Positions 33,580-44,178 of a stretch of DNA of 64,000 bases are shown piece by piece. Numbering within the stretch: position 1 is the first letter of the stretch; each line of letters begins with the position of its first letter. Below the pieces are notes generated by a model. It saw only the letters and a program-made list of their open reading frames with translations, had not been told where the DNA came from and searched no databases. This stretch comes from Allodiplogaster sudhausi (taxonomy: Eukaryota; Nematoda; Chromadorea; Rhabditida; Diplogasteridae), in assembly GCA_945643635.1 (NCBI GenBank), contig CALZFC010000248.1:528501-592500 (forward strand). Reading direction: 5' to 3'. The position numbers were made by a program, and so were the translations under genes.

Positions 33580-34909
33580 TCATTTGAGATAGCCATGAAC
33601 ACAGCCCTGGTGGATACATCTGACAAGACATCCTAAGAGAATACATGCGCAGCATCCAACGGCGACTGAGACGAAGACGGTGAGCACCACGGCGATCAGC
33701 ACCCAATTCTAGATGGGAGGAGGGTAGACAAAGGAGAACACACTCTAGTTCCGTGTTTTCTCACTGTCTGACCCTGAGTTCTACTTATTATTTATTTCTT
33801 TGCTATATCTATATTTTCTTTATATTTTTCCATGATAAATATGTACCTCTCCCTTTTCTTTCTCTCTCCATGTTATCTGCTATTTTCCTCTCTCTCTCAA
33901 TTTTATCTTCCTTTTCCTTTCTCTTTGCATGTTATCTCTGCATTTACTTTCCCTCTCCATGTTTTCCTCCCTTTCCTTTTTCTATGTTCTCTCTCCATTT
34001 CTCTCTCTCTTTACTATCTCTTCCTATTTTCTCTCACTATATTAATCGTACCTGGAAGTCTGAAGCAGCAGACTGCATTGAAATCGCCACAGCATTCGTA
34101 ATAGAAAAGCTCGTTTGCTGGTGTTCCCACAATCGGGAGAGGACAGCCCAGTGGGCTGCGTCTAAAGAGAGAGCATTCATGGTAGCTACAGTAATCCTAT
34201 ATTAAATAGCCACAGATGGCATTAAAGGAGGGCGATCACCGAAAAGTCGTTCACGAGATATGAGACATTTTACGTATTTTCGAATAGTTTTCAGCATATA
34301 GATAAAGGATATGCACATAAAAGACCACAAAAGAGTTTCACATTCAAGTATATGCACTTGAAAGTGAGACTTTTGAATCAAATTCATATTGGTGTCTCAG
34401 TGCAAAAATGTGGTGTATACAGTAACTAGGGTACATTTACCATAGCGGGAAGATAAATTTACAAAGACATCGCGACTTTGACATTTCAGTGAGCTTAATT
34501 AAGTTTTTGTGTTAGTTTTTCTGTAAAAACTTTTAGCAAGAACTAAACGATATCAAAATTGTCAATCAGAATTGACATATCGCTTTGAAAAAAAAGCATG
34601 CATTTGGCCACAAGTGTCACGCTCTTACCGTATATTTTAGTTTGATTCTATGGACTTCCATTCGAGATTTTTGCATGTTTGAACGCATATTAGTAAATTT
34701 TCGGTGATCGCCCTTCTTTAACATTAAAAAAATTAACTGAGACAAACGAACTTCAGCGGGTTATCATAGTTGCTGATTCGGTGGATAAAGTCTTCGTCTT
34801 TCTCATCGTTCTCATTGTCGGCCACAACAGACGAAGCAGAGACGAAGAGAAGAGCAAAGAGGAAAAGAAAGATCAGAGAGGGCAGAGAAGAAGAGGAAGG
34901 AGAGGGCAT
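33580..34909 (-). CDS. Small cysteine-rich type I membrane protein, copy 1
   Basis: Three minus-strand exons: about 34,909-34,752, about 34,162-34,035 and about 33,708-33,580. A signal peptide (SLPSLIFLFLFALLFVSASS) is followed by an acidic stretch. The ectodomain carries GCPLPIVGTPANELFYYECC and then GDFNAVCC, so a C...YYECC...CC motif. The last exon is a membrane helix, NWVLIAVVLTVFVSVAVG, with a short Cys-rich tail (CCACILLGCLVRCIHQGC). I do not recognise the family; the paired-cysteine pattern is reminiscent of nematode CX and Shisa-type domains, which is inference. The tandem sister lies at 35.88-36.80 kb with the same exon layout. Intron 1 holds a MITE absent from the sister. Confidence 0.7.
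34223..34720. mobile_element. MITE in intron 1 of the cysteine-rich gene copy 1
   Basis: The left end reads taaaggagggcgatcaccga and the right end reads tcggtgatcgcccttcttta, near-perfect inverted repeats of about 20-24 bases around roughly 450 bases without coding signal. The paralogous intron at 36,600 lacks the element. TTAA-like bases flank both ends. Confidence 0.8.
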
Positions 34910-35248
34910 TAATGTCTCTTTCGTGCACTAGATATGGCAAAAGATCGAGTCAGGACGAATCGGCAGACGAGGACAGATGAGAACAGATCGAATGAGTTGC
35001 TTTGCCCAGGTGAATGATCCATTCTGATTCTCATCCAAAGTGAGCGTCAGGTGGTGGAGGACACCTTATGGCAATATCTACCCGATTTCTCACCGAGTAA
35101 ATAGACTGCCAATGAGCTCTGACGATGTTCTCTTGAAATCTCTCAAGTTCTCTAAACCTCAACATTGGTGCTCCATTTCGTGATCAGAAAGTGTGAAATT
35201 ACTGCAATTAGCACCACTAACAATTATTACAACTTTTTTTTATTGAAT

Positions 35249-35325
35249 CATCATGATATCTTCCAGAATGTGACATATGTATGTACATATATGTACATAT
35301 GTCACATTCTAGAAGATATCATGAT
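35249..35325. repeat. Perfect-type palindrome, arms of about 35 bases
   Basis: atcatgatatcttccagaat at the left pairs with attctagaagatatcatgat at the right, continuing through gtgacatatgtatgtacata to the centre. Only one or two mismatches are seen. It lies just upstream of copy 1 of the cysteine-rich gene, next to a tatgta repeat. Confidence 0.9.
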
Positions 35326-35450
35326 GATTATGTATGTATGTATGTATGTATGTATATACAGGCCAACGCAACCAGCTTATGTTGTACATATGTACATACA
35401 TACATACTACATAAATGCATGTACATATGTATGTACAAATGTATGATATT
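35326..35450. repeat. tatgta/tacata microsatellite cluster
   Basis: Alternating runs of (TATG)n and (TACA)n form further short inverted repeats adjacent to the palindrome. Confidence 0.8.
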
Positions 35451-35885
35451 CTTGGAAATGTCTTTGAGCTTCTTTTCAAGTTCTACATATGTAGGAAATT
35501 GCTACAAGAATCTATGAATGACCACGCACGCACATTTGCCGCGGCCATTCGCTTTCTCATATGCGTTTACTATTTTCTTGTTTATGTGAACTGCGAAATA
35601 GCAAGCGAGAACATTGTCAAATATTTTCTGTCCTATACAGCTCAGAAATTCATGTTTATTCAAACATGCAAATTTTTTTGCCTGTACATCCATGCTATAT
35701 ACATATTGATAACTTGAAATGCTTGAAGCACTAAACTCAAAGGTAACCTCAAAACAGCGAAAAACATACATAGAATGAAAATTCCAGACATTCTGACGAT
35801 GAGATTGGTTAAATGATAAATAAATAAGAGCATGAAAAGAACGGTGAGACGGAGAAAGAGAGCGAGAATGAGAGAGGGGAGGTCG

Positions 35886-36795
35886 GTAGGCCTCAACGCC
35901 TCGAGCCCTCCAAACAGTCCTGGATGCAGCTGACAACGCATGCGATGAGGATGCATTTGCAGAGTAGAATCGCGACGCAGACCACGACTGTGCCCAGAAA
36001 GGCGATGATCACCCAGTTCTGGAAGGAAGGAGGTAAAACGAAGGAGAGGAGTTTCCAATTCTGCGTTATTATACCTTTTTTCATCGCTGGCTGACCTCTA
36101 CTATTCTTTCCCTCTCTCTCTCTCTCTCTCTCTCTCACTCTTTCAATCTCTCTCTGTCTCTCCATGCTACATATCTCTCCCTTTCGTTTCAATCTCTCCA
36201 TGTTATTTACCTCTCCCTTTTCTTTCTCCATGCTATCTGCCATTTTCCTCTCTCTCAATTACTATATCCTCCCTTTTCCTTCTCTGTCCATGTTTTCTCT
36301 CCATTTACTTTCTCTCCCCATGTTATCCTCCCTCTTCTTTTTCTATGTTCTCTCTCCATTTCCTCTCTCTCTCTCTCTCTTTACTATCTCTCCCTATTCT
36401 CTCTCACTATATTAATCGTACTTGGAACTGGAAGCAGCAGACTACATTGAAATCGCCGCAGCATTCGTAGTAGAAGAGCTCGTTGGCTGGTGGGCAGCGC
36501 GCTCCGACAATTGGGAGGGGGCAGCCCAATGAGCTGCGTCTAAAGAGAGAGCATTCATGGTAGCTACAGTACTTTTATATTAAATAGTCACAAGTGGAAT
36601 TAAAATAAATAATCGAATAAATGTAGATCAACTGAGACCAACGAACTTGAGCGGGATCTCGTAGCTGCTGATTCGGTGAACAAATTCCTCGACGCTCTCA
36701 TCGTCGACCGTAGCAGGCGAGGCGGAGACGAAGAGAAGAGCAACGAGGAGGAGAGAGATGAGAGAGGGCAGAGAAAAAGAGGAAGGAGACGGCAT
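35886..36795 (-). CDS. Small cysteine-rich type I membrane protein, copy 2
   Basis: Exons about 36,795-36,650, about 36,541-36,420 and about 36,019-35,886 on the minus strand. Signal peptide region SLPSLISLLLVALLFVSASP, an acidic linker (VDDESVEEFVHRISSYEIPL), ectodomain SLGCPLPIVGARCPPANELF followed by YYECCGDFNVVCC, then a membrane helix NWVIIAFLGTVVVCVAILL and tail CKCILIACVVSCIQDCLEGS. It has one more cysteine in the ectodomain than copy 1 (GARCPP). Exon layout and flanking DNA match copy 1, so it is a tandem duplicate. Its role is unknown; a surface or secretory-pathway membrane protein is the most that can be said. Confidence 0.7.
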
Positions 36796-37274
36796 TTTCT
36801 CTTTCGTTCGCTACCAATCGGCTGTCGAGGGGAGATGAGAGTAGAATGAAGACTGATTGATCTGCTACGGCCTGGTGAAGCATCATCACCTTGATACTCA
36901 TCCAAAGTGAGCGTCAAGTGGCCGATCCTACCTTCTGGCCGTATCTTCCCGTGCGAATTGTGGCCCGTGTCAGTCGACTGCCAATTTACACTGACGATGT
37001 TCTCTCGTAATCTCTCATCTCCAATTTACTCTCAATATATATTTCTTAAGTTTCGGACTCATAAGGTGTCGATATATGAAATTACTGCAGTTAGCACCGT
37101 TAACAATAATTTGCTCTTTTTGTTGAGTTCATGAATTTTTCTATGAATTTTTCGATAAATCTTCACTTGTCGTTCATAAAACGTATTCACAAAACATGTG
37201 GCCAGCGACATCGTAAAACAATTAGTGTCGTATGTGACTTCTAATAAAATGTAAAATCTCTAAACTGTTTCTTG

Positions 37275-37356
37275 GTTTTGTTACGGTCGGGTTCGGATGA
37301 CCTTGCTGTGGCTAGTGGACCGCCACAAGGTCATCCGAACCCGACCGTAACAAAAC
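37275..37356. ncRNA. 82-base perfect-stem hairpin (candidate small-RNA precursor or mini-MITE)
   Basis: Arms 37,275-37,305 and 37,326-37,356 are exact reverse complements over 31 bases (outer gttttgttacggtcgggttc; inner ggatgaccttg), separated by a 20-base loop, with the stem nearly extending four more pairs. GC content is above the flanks. The size and shape match a pre-miRNA or endo-siRNA hairpin, but perfect pairing also fits a very young foldback insertion. Both strands fold equally, so strand is not assigned. Confidence 0.5.
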
Positions 37357-37639
37357 GGAGAAACATTTTCCAGAAAGGAAAAATATGTAAGAGCAGCAGG
37401 AAATTTTATACTTTACAAAAATCTTATTACGACCACTTAATATCTTCTACTTGAGTTTTGAAGGTTTGATGAGTTTGCCACGACACTAACTTAGCATTGT
37501 GGGGAAGCCTTCGCTCGTGCGCAGCCACCGTTCCTCGCACATTGGGAGAGAAAGTGTTGTTACATCCTAAAAAATCATGAAATATTAATTCGAAAATATT
37601 AGGCTTGTTGAACAAGTAAACACGACCAGGATACATATT

Positions 37640-37725
37640 TACATGTATGCTGAAATATATGTATGAAATGTATGTACGTACATACATATGTGCATGTACA
37701 TACATGCCTATGTATGTATGTATAC
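37640..37725. repeat. tatgta/tacata palindromic microsatellite
   Basis: Interleaved runs of tacata and tatgta around 37,670-37,725. Confidence 0.8.
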
Positions 37726-37929
37726 TCATGGAAGGATATCCTTAATTTGATTAACATGTGACAGGATCCATGTAGGAATTTGCTCCAAGATTTGCTCTAG
37801 TTTGATTGCATGACGTCACATTTCCCATCTCTCGGTACAACGACTGCATAGTTCGTCGATCAGTCCCTCTCCTTTTTTTCCTTTCCCGTTATCTCTCTAT
37901 CAAATATCTCTTTATTTGAGCTATTCCAC

Positions 37930-37932
37930 CCT

Positions 37933-37982
<50 letters not shown>

Positions 37983-37997
37983 TCCCTCTCTTTCTCC

Positions 37998-38030
<33 letters not shown>

Positions 38031-38106
38031 ACACTCTCTGCTCCTTCTCTTTCTCCCCCTCTCTCTCACTCTCTTTCTCTCTCTCTTTGCTCCCTCTCTT
38101 TCTCCC

Positions 38107-38150
<44 letters not shown>

Positions 38151-38200
38151 TCCCTCTCTTTGCTCCCTCTCCTTATTTCTCTCTTTCTCTCGCTCTGTGA
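37930..38200. repeat. Long (CT)n-rich array with ctttgctccctctctttctc units
   Basis: About 270 bases of CT repeat punctuated by a recurring unit containing tttgctccctctctttctcc. It sits at the point where the second TMEM53 copy loses its third exon. Confidence 0.9.
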
Positions 38201-38238
38201 CAATGATGCGTAGGCGTGATCAGTCCTGCAGGTGTATA

Positions 38239-38702
38239 GATGAAATGGTAGGAATTCGTTCTCTTCTTCAACGACATAATGTGTATTTTTATATTGCATT
38301 ATTATTTTGAGAAGAAAATAAAATAGCTCTATTTACTATGACAAACATTACCTGCAGCCCATATGCAAACGGCCGAAACGGCGCATTGAAGCCTAGGGTA
38401 TCAAGGCCTTTCTCCGTATAAAGCTCACCGTACTTCGTCAGCTGCCTAGAACTCGCACCTGAAAAATCGTTATATATATTTATTTTTTTTAAACGACTTT
38501 CGTGTGTTCTTTGACATTTCACATTGATTATTGAATCATTAATTTTTTTTGCAATTATCATTAAAATTAAATTTCATGAAGTGCACACACCAGCCCAGCC
38601 GAGCAGCAAGACCGTGTGGGAGCGAGCGAGGCGATGCTGAGACTCGGCCGCGGCCTTCAGCACCAGCGACACCGCAGTCGCTCCAGAAGCCGCCGGATTC
38701 AT
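38239..38702 (-). pseudogene. TMEM53 second copy, exons 1-2 only
   Basis: Exon 1 (38,702-38,591) appears identical base for base to exon 1 of the intact gene at 32.4 kb. Exon 2 (38,458-38,352) encodes LTKYGELYTEKGLDTLGFNA, with several changes from the intact copy. The start of exon 3 is hinted at by cagtcctgcaggtgtataga near 38,222-38,241, shared with the intact copy's exon 3 acceptor region. Then the sequence runs into the CT array and the rest of the gene is gone. Without exons 3-6 the fold cannot form, so it is called a pseudogene. Confidence 0.8.
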
Positions 38703-40566
38703 CACTCGAAAATACACTTGTTTTTTTTAAAGTAGGATGGTCACCGAAGAATAATTAATACAGGTTCGAATTGCCGCGTTCACGCTTTGAATAAAAAAAA
38801 GGTGAAGAAAGAAGGACGTCGTCTTTTTTCAACCACGTCGTTGTGTAACCTTTTTGGTTTGCTGAACATTTCTAATCTACTGATATCTGCCCTAAACTGC
38901 ACTCATACCGCTAGTCTTCAATGAACTGTCATTCATACAAAGGACTTACAAAAAGTGGAATGGTCGGTAATACGTCTGTCGTTTTCTTTGTTCTGTCAAT
39001 CTGTCAACTGAAAGCTATAGTACGGTAGGTCTATAAAGGCCCGTGCATTACAAGGAAGTAAAATAAGAAGATAAAATTGGCGTGATGTCCCAGAAAGTGG
39101 ATTGATAAGGCGATAAGAAATTCTCTGTCTGGCATAATGCCAGCCTGTAATAGCATTCAAAATATTTTGACACTCTCGAAATAGCTTATATTTTAAAGAT
39201 GCTTCTTGTTTCCAGAAATTGTGTGCGCAATATTTCTCTTTTTGCTTGATGACAAAACGAAAAATATGTGAAAAGGTGATTTAAAAGTTTTTTTATCCTA
39301 TGCAGTATATGCATGTAAAACTGTACATATGTACGTACATATGTATGTATGTGTGTATTCATGAATATTTTCATTCAAAGATTGCAAACTCCTTCTAGCA
39401 ATAAGCTATTTTTGAATTCCTATGTTTGGCGCCTCAAACATTAAGACATAACAGAATGTTTATATGAAGCATTTAAGTTAGCATAAATAAACTGCAAGTT
39501 CATACATCTTCCAGTCTGAGAAAGGTGTAAAAAAATTTTCATAACACCAAAAATCGCACTCGATGCTTCAATAATGAATTTTAGTCGAGTAAAATAAATC
39601 GGGAGATGTTGAACACTGGGGATAACATGTCTTTCTGGTTCAAACGGTTAACAGAAAATAAAATAATTTTAATTACGAGAAACAAAAATCAAACAAGATT
39701 TGTCAGAGTGAAAAGCGCTCAAGCTACTTCCGACAAAGAATTGAATGAATTGAAAAATCATCCACTTTACGGTAAGAGGCAGCCATTGCTGTCTTCTTCG
39801 TTATTTGGCCTTTTTTGTAGCCGAAATGGAATGAGATTGCTTGAAGGGAGGAGGAGGGGTTGAGTAGACAAGTTTTGGCTTATAAAGTGAGAGAGATAGA
39901 GAGAAAGAATGAAAGAGGCAGTAAGAGGGTGAGGAAAAGAGGGAGAGAGAGAGATAAGCGAACACATATTTTTCTTGTCATGGAAGCATGTGAAGCGGAG
40001 CCTGGACTATTGGCGAGCAAAGTGTATACACGAGTGGGCGTACTGTAGTCACCTCACAGCAGTTGGCTCGGAAGGAACTCCTCTGCTATCTGGGCCACTG
40101 GTCCCTTGTTGGTCCAATGGAACGATGGTGATTTTGTCTGACAAACATGTATTACTTGCTGGCCTGATATGAGTTGACTTCTTGAGGCTAAAAATTGTTT
40201 TTCTATATATAAAATTCTTTGTCACATTCACTGGGACAGATCAAATATATAACATACTATGTATGCAGTGTGAGTCTAACTGAACAGACTTGAGAAGGAT
40301 AGTGGATAATAGACAAGAGGAGAAAAAATGTAAACATGTTTTTATTTTATATATAGGGTAAGAGAGAGAGGGAGAGAGAATGAGAGAGAGAAAGAGAGAG
40401 CGAAAGATAAATTATTCATTTGTGAAAGTGCTCCATGTTTTAGTCTTCGACCTTGCGGTGGCTTTCAGCAGGGGATCGAAATTCGGAGAGAGCTATTTTA
40501 ATAGAAAATGAAATGTACGACTAAAAGAAAGGCAAGGCTTCAAAGAGAGGGAGGGAGAATGCGAAC

Positions 40567-40614
<48 letters not shown>

Positions 40615-41490
40615 GGGAAGGAGGGGAACAGGAAGATAGAAGAACAAGGGAGGAGAGAGGGAGGCAAAGAGAGAGAGAAAGAGAAAAATTGAGAAAGAGC
40701 TCAGCAAAATAACTAGCGAGATTGTGAGGTTAGTATGTAGGCGGAATGTGTGTAGTCTGCTGTGAACCTGACCAGCACTGATCGTGAGATTGAAAGCGAC
40801 GAAGAGGTGTGGCTTTTCTCTCAGTTTCTATGAAAGATGTTTCACGATCAAAACGCCAAGACCAACAACGAATACTTTACGATCTAAAGAGTAAACAGTT
40901 GTTGATGTCATGGAATTCATGTCAATACATTTTAAACTGAAAAGGGTGTTTTCTTCATCTGAACATTGCAAGTTAGAGTTTCTTTGACATTCTTGTTGTC
41001 ACCAAAAATAGAGTCGTCGACGCCTTTTAAACTGCAATTGCGGCAGGTGCATATGACTAATGGCTTCTCAAGGCGCGATTTGGACGATGTTCACTGAATG
41101 TGACTGTACTCTGTTGAGAACGAAGGATGGAGCGAGGTCATAAGGCATGGAGGTGTTTTATTGCCACTCCGTGTCAAAGAACAGACACGTGGTTCTACAT
41201 ATGTAGTTAGGTGCAATAGCCTGACCTGTGGTGAATTGTTTTTTCTTGCTAGAAGTGTTAAATGCTTCTTCTTCTGTCTGTCTCTGTAATTTCTTAAGCG
41301 ACCCGTACATTGTGCTGTATTGATCAGGTAGGGTATTCCTATAAAAAGTATAGAGGTAATTAATTACCTCGTTAGTAAATCATTATTGCATTTTTTTCCG
41401 AATAAAAAATACAATTGCCAATTCCATATGATTCAAAGCTTGCATCTTTGCTGTTTTTCCAGTGTGCAATAAGTGTAAATGGAGGTGCTT
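38703..41490. other. Intergenic, GA-rich arrays
   Basis: (GA)n at 40,360-40,405 and a pure run at 40,568-40,612; a tacata repeat at about 39,325-39,355; a MITE-end-like sequence (aaagtaggatggtcaccgaa) at about 38,728-38,750. An open stretch at 39,606-39,863 (HPLYGKRQPLLSSSLFGLFC) has no recognisable domain. No gene is supported. Confidence 0.45.
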
Positions 41491-41625
41491 GCATGGGCTC
41501 GATCGATTGCAGCCGAGTACTCCTTGGGATACCGAAGGAGATGCTGGACATGTGGAGAGTCGGCGAAGCAGTGAACAGCCACGGGGATGCCACGTCGCTC
41601 AGAAAAAAACGTGTGGAAGTTCTCA
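41490..41625 (-). pseudogene. TMEM53 last-exon fragment
   Basis: The minus strand encodes RRGIPVAVHCFADSPHVQHL followed by LRYPKEYSAAIDRA, clearly related to the last exon of the intact gene (CHRGIPVSFHRFAESPHVRH). It lies upstream of exons 1-2 of the second copy on that strand, so the order is scrambled or it derives from a third copy. No other exons accompany it. Confidence 0.75.
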
Positions 41626-41629
41626 AGAG

Positions 41630-42686
41630 TATTTCTTCTTATATGTATGCACATATTTATATATGCAAATATATATAAAATATTTTTCAAAGCGAGGAAG
41701 ACAGACACTAACAATAACATTATTGTAATAATAGAGCTTTGCTCTCGGATAAAAATAAACGCTACACAGGGGGAAGAGTGAAAGCGAGAAAGGAAAGGAG
41801 GGAGCATACGTATGTACATATGCATTTATGTCATGTGCCAACGGTGAGACGAGGCCATCGATGTAAGGTCAACCGAGTATATTCACTCCGTCTCTAGAAA
41901 AGAAAGTAGACGCACGCTTCATTGTCTACTTCTTTCCACAAACTCGTCGTGGCATAGTAACAAGCAGACTGCTGCATCCTGTTCTCATGCAAAATACAGA
42001 CACACTTTCATTCGCTTCGCAAATACCCAGACAGACTGTTGGAGAGGAGAAGAAGTGAGTGCGGGAACTCATTGTCAGTTAAGAATAAATGCTGCAGTCA
42101 GAGTGGAAAACAAGAGAGAAAGAGTGCAAGAGACTGAGATAACGACAGTCTAGAGAGAAAGAGCGCTATCTTGTGAAAGAGAGAGAGAGAGAGTATTCAA
42201 AATGTTCCCCTCCCTCACTCTTTCATCTTTTACAGACCTAGAAGTCGTATACAGATAGAACATTGCTAGGAAGGCTTCTACGAGAAATGGAAAAATTCTT
42301 TGGTCCTTTAAATCCTTCAATAAATCGAACCAAATTAACAATAAATATTTAAAATAAAAAAAAGGAAACTTGCAAGATTATTTCGAAATATTACGCTAGG
42401 CGGGTTCTTCAAGCATCCCAGTCGTTGTTAACTTGTGGAACTCGCAGAACTTGCCAAATATCAAATACCAATGCTCAATAATTGTTTGTGATTCGAGTTG
42501 TGGAAAAAATTCGGATTACGCGTCTAGAAAGAAGAATGTTGTGTTTGTTAGTCACCATTGTTGTGCAAATGCAATGTGATTTCAAACATCTGTTTATTCA
42601 GGGTGGCTAAGCTGGAGAGGAGAGGAGAGTCAGAGAAGGCAAGGGGAGAGGAGGAGGAGGGGAGAGAGCAGACAGTTCAAGGGGGC
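41630..42686. other. Intergenic
   Basis: (GA)n at about 42,175-42,195. A short open frame on the minus strand at 42,150-42,341 has no recognisable domain. Nothing else was seen. Confidence 0.45.
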
Positions 42687-44178
42687 CTAGAAGCAGCCGG
42701 GTCCTTTCTCCCAGTCGTAGTGGAACTCCTGCACGTGCTGGTTCTGGATGGCCTGACGCATCAGATTGTAGATCTGCTGGTAGTTCGGAGCGTCGTAAAA
42801 CTTGTGCGCGTCGGTGATACTGTAAATCGAGTTCGATTATTGATTATCCATTGTTTGTTTCTTTTTGTCATTGATCGGGTCAATTTGAAATGTCTTTGAG
42901 ATGTGGATTAAATAGAAAAGTAACATCATGGCCTGCTGGTACTCGGGCGGGCATCCGGCGAAGAGTTCGTTGATGGCCAGAGGCTAGCGGCAGCGCTGTT
43001 TGTACTGGCCGACCTGGTTCATGTCCTGCACGTTCTTCCACGGCAGGTTTCCAGTCGTCAGTTCGACGTGACCATAAGATTCGAGGGAATTATAAGAATC
43101 TTATTAAAGCTTCGGCAATAATTCAAAGAGATTCAATTGGCGGGAAATTCATACCTGCATGTAGATCCAAGTCTCGACGTCGTCCTTCCGGCAGAGCTCC
43201 CTCTGGAGATGGCACGAGATGGGCGCGTAGCGGACGGTGCCGCGGAAGCCGGCGGCCTGGCGCGGCTTGCGCATCACTCCCTGCTCGTTCGTGAACTTGC
43301 GGCACATGCCGAAGTCGAGCACGTACACCTGCAAGTGCGTATTGGGGATACGTAGCACTAAAATATTTATTGTTGTAAGACTCCTTTTTACAGCTCAAAT
43401 AACGACCTTGCGGAGCTCGCCGAGCTCAGCGCGGCCGATGGTGTAGTTGCCGGGCTTGATGTCGCGGTGGAGGTAGCCGATGCCGTGGAGATCTGCAAGC
43501 ATTTATTCCTTTAACTTCTATTACGGTAACTCACTAAAATCCTCGCAAACCTTCGAGAGCCTCGAGGGTCTGGATACCGACGGAGAGGGCGGTGCCCAGC
43601 GACAGATGCTGTGCGGGGGTTCTCCTTGCGCAGGTCCTGCAGCGATTTGCCGACCAGCGTCATCGCGACGTAGTTGAACGAGCCGTATCGGCCCTGCAAG
43701 CAAAAACAATTATTATTTTTTCTTCAGAGCTTCCTAAATTAGTCCAGAAATCGATGGAATCGTTGTAATTCTTCAGCTCGCCTTGTCCTCGATCTTGCAG
43801 AAGTGACGGCCGCTTTTCTTCGCCAGCTCAGACAGCACGAAGACCTCCATCTTGAGCACCTGAAATAACCAAGACCGTAATCCTTTGTCGTTTAATTCAA
43901 ATTACCTTAAATATTTAAATGCTGATATAATGAAAATAACCTGGATCTGCTCGTTGACTCCTTCGACCTTGAGTGCGTACTCCTGGTTAGACTGGCTGTC
44001 TTTCACTTTGTAGACCGCGCCGAAACCGCCCTCACCCAGCTTCTTGACGATGAGCCAGCGTTCCACCTGAAACAATGATCGATTAGGGGTTCATTTTTAA
44101 TAGATTTTAATAGGTGGGTGGGCAGAGTCTGAGACTGACTTGAGTGCCAGGGTTGAGCTGAACGAGCTCGGCTGCCAT
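42687..44178 (-). pseudogene. Tau-tubulin-kinase-like (CK1 group) protein kinase, frameshift and in-frame stop
   Basis: The minus-strand start MAAELVQLNPGTQ (44,178) is followed by the glycine loop and VAIK lysine (LGEGGFGAVYKV, EYALKVEGVN), then KMEVFVLSELAKKSGRHFCK, the TTBK-type YGSFNYVAMTLVGKSLQDLR, HRDIKPGNY with the catalytic aspartate, VLDFGMCRKFTNEQG with the DFG magnesium site, GTVRYAPISCH, and an end in HYDWEKGPGCF. It would phosphorylate Ser/Thr; nematodes have a large, often germline-expressed expansion of this class. Two lesions are visible: a run of five Cs near 43,618 shifts the frame between RKENP and QHLSLGTALSVGIQTLEALE, and TAG interrupts YKQRCR/PLAINELF near 42,985. Intron 3 uses a GC donor (AAG|GCGAGC). 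It is either a recent pseudogene or carries sequencing errors. Confidence 0.85.

Larger units (their letters stand above)
33310..37120 (-). repeat. Tandem duplication carrying the two cysteine-rich genes
   Basis: Unit 1 spans about 33,310-35,240 and unit 2 about 35,700-37,120. Shared non-coding landmarks include cttgaaatgcttgaagca at the 3' sides, and ctcatccaaagtgagcgtca plus tctgacgatgttctc or ctgacgatgttctc at the promoter sides. Confidence 0.85.

Noticed and set aside
34752..35160. An extra upstream gene in the promoter of the cysteine-rich gene
   Set aside because: The sequence is conserved between the two duplicate units but has no open frame in common; it is better seen as promoter.
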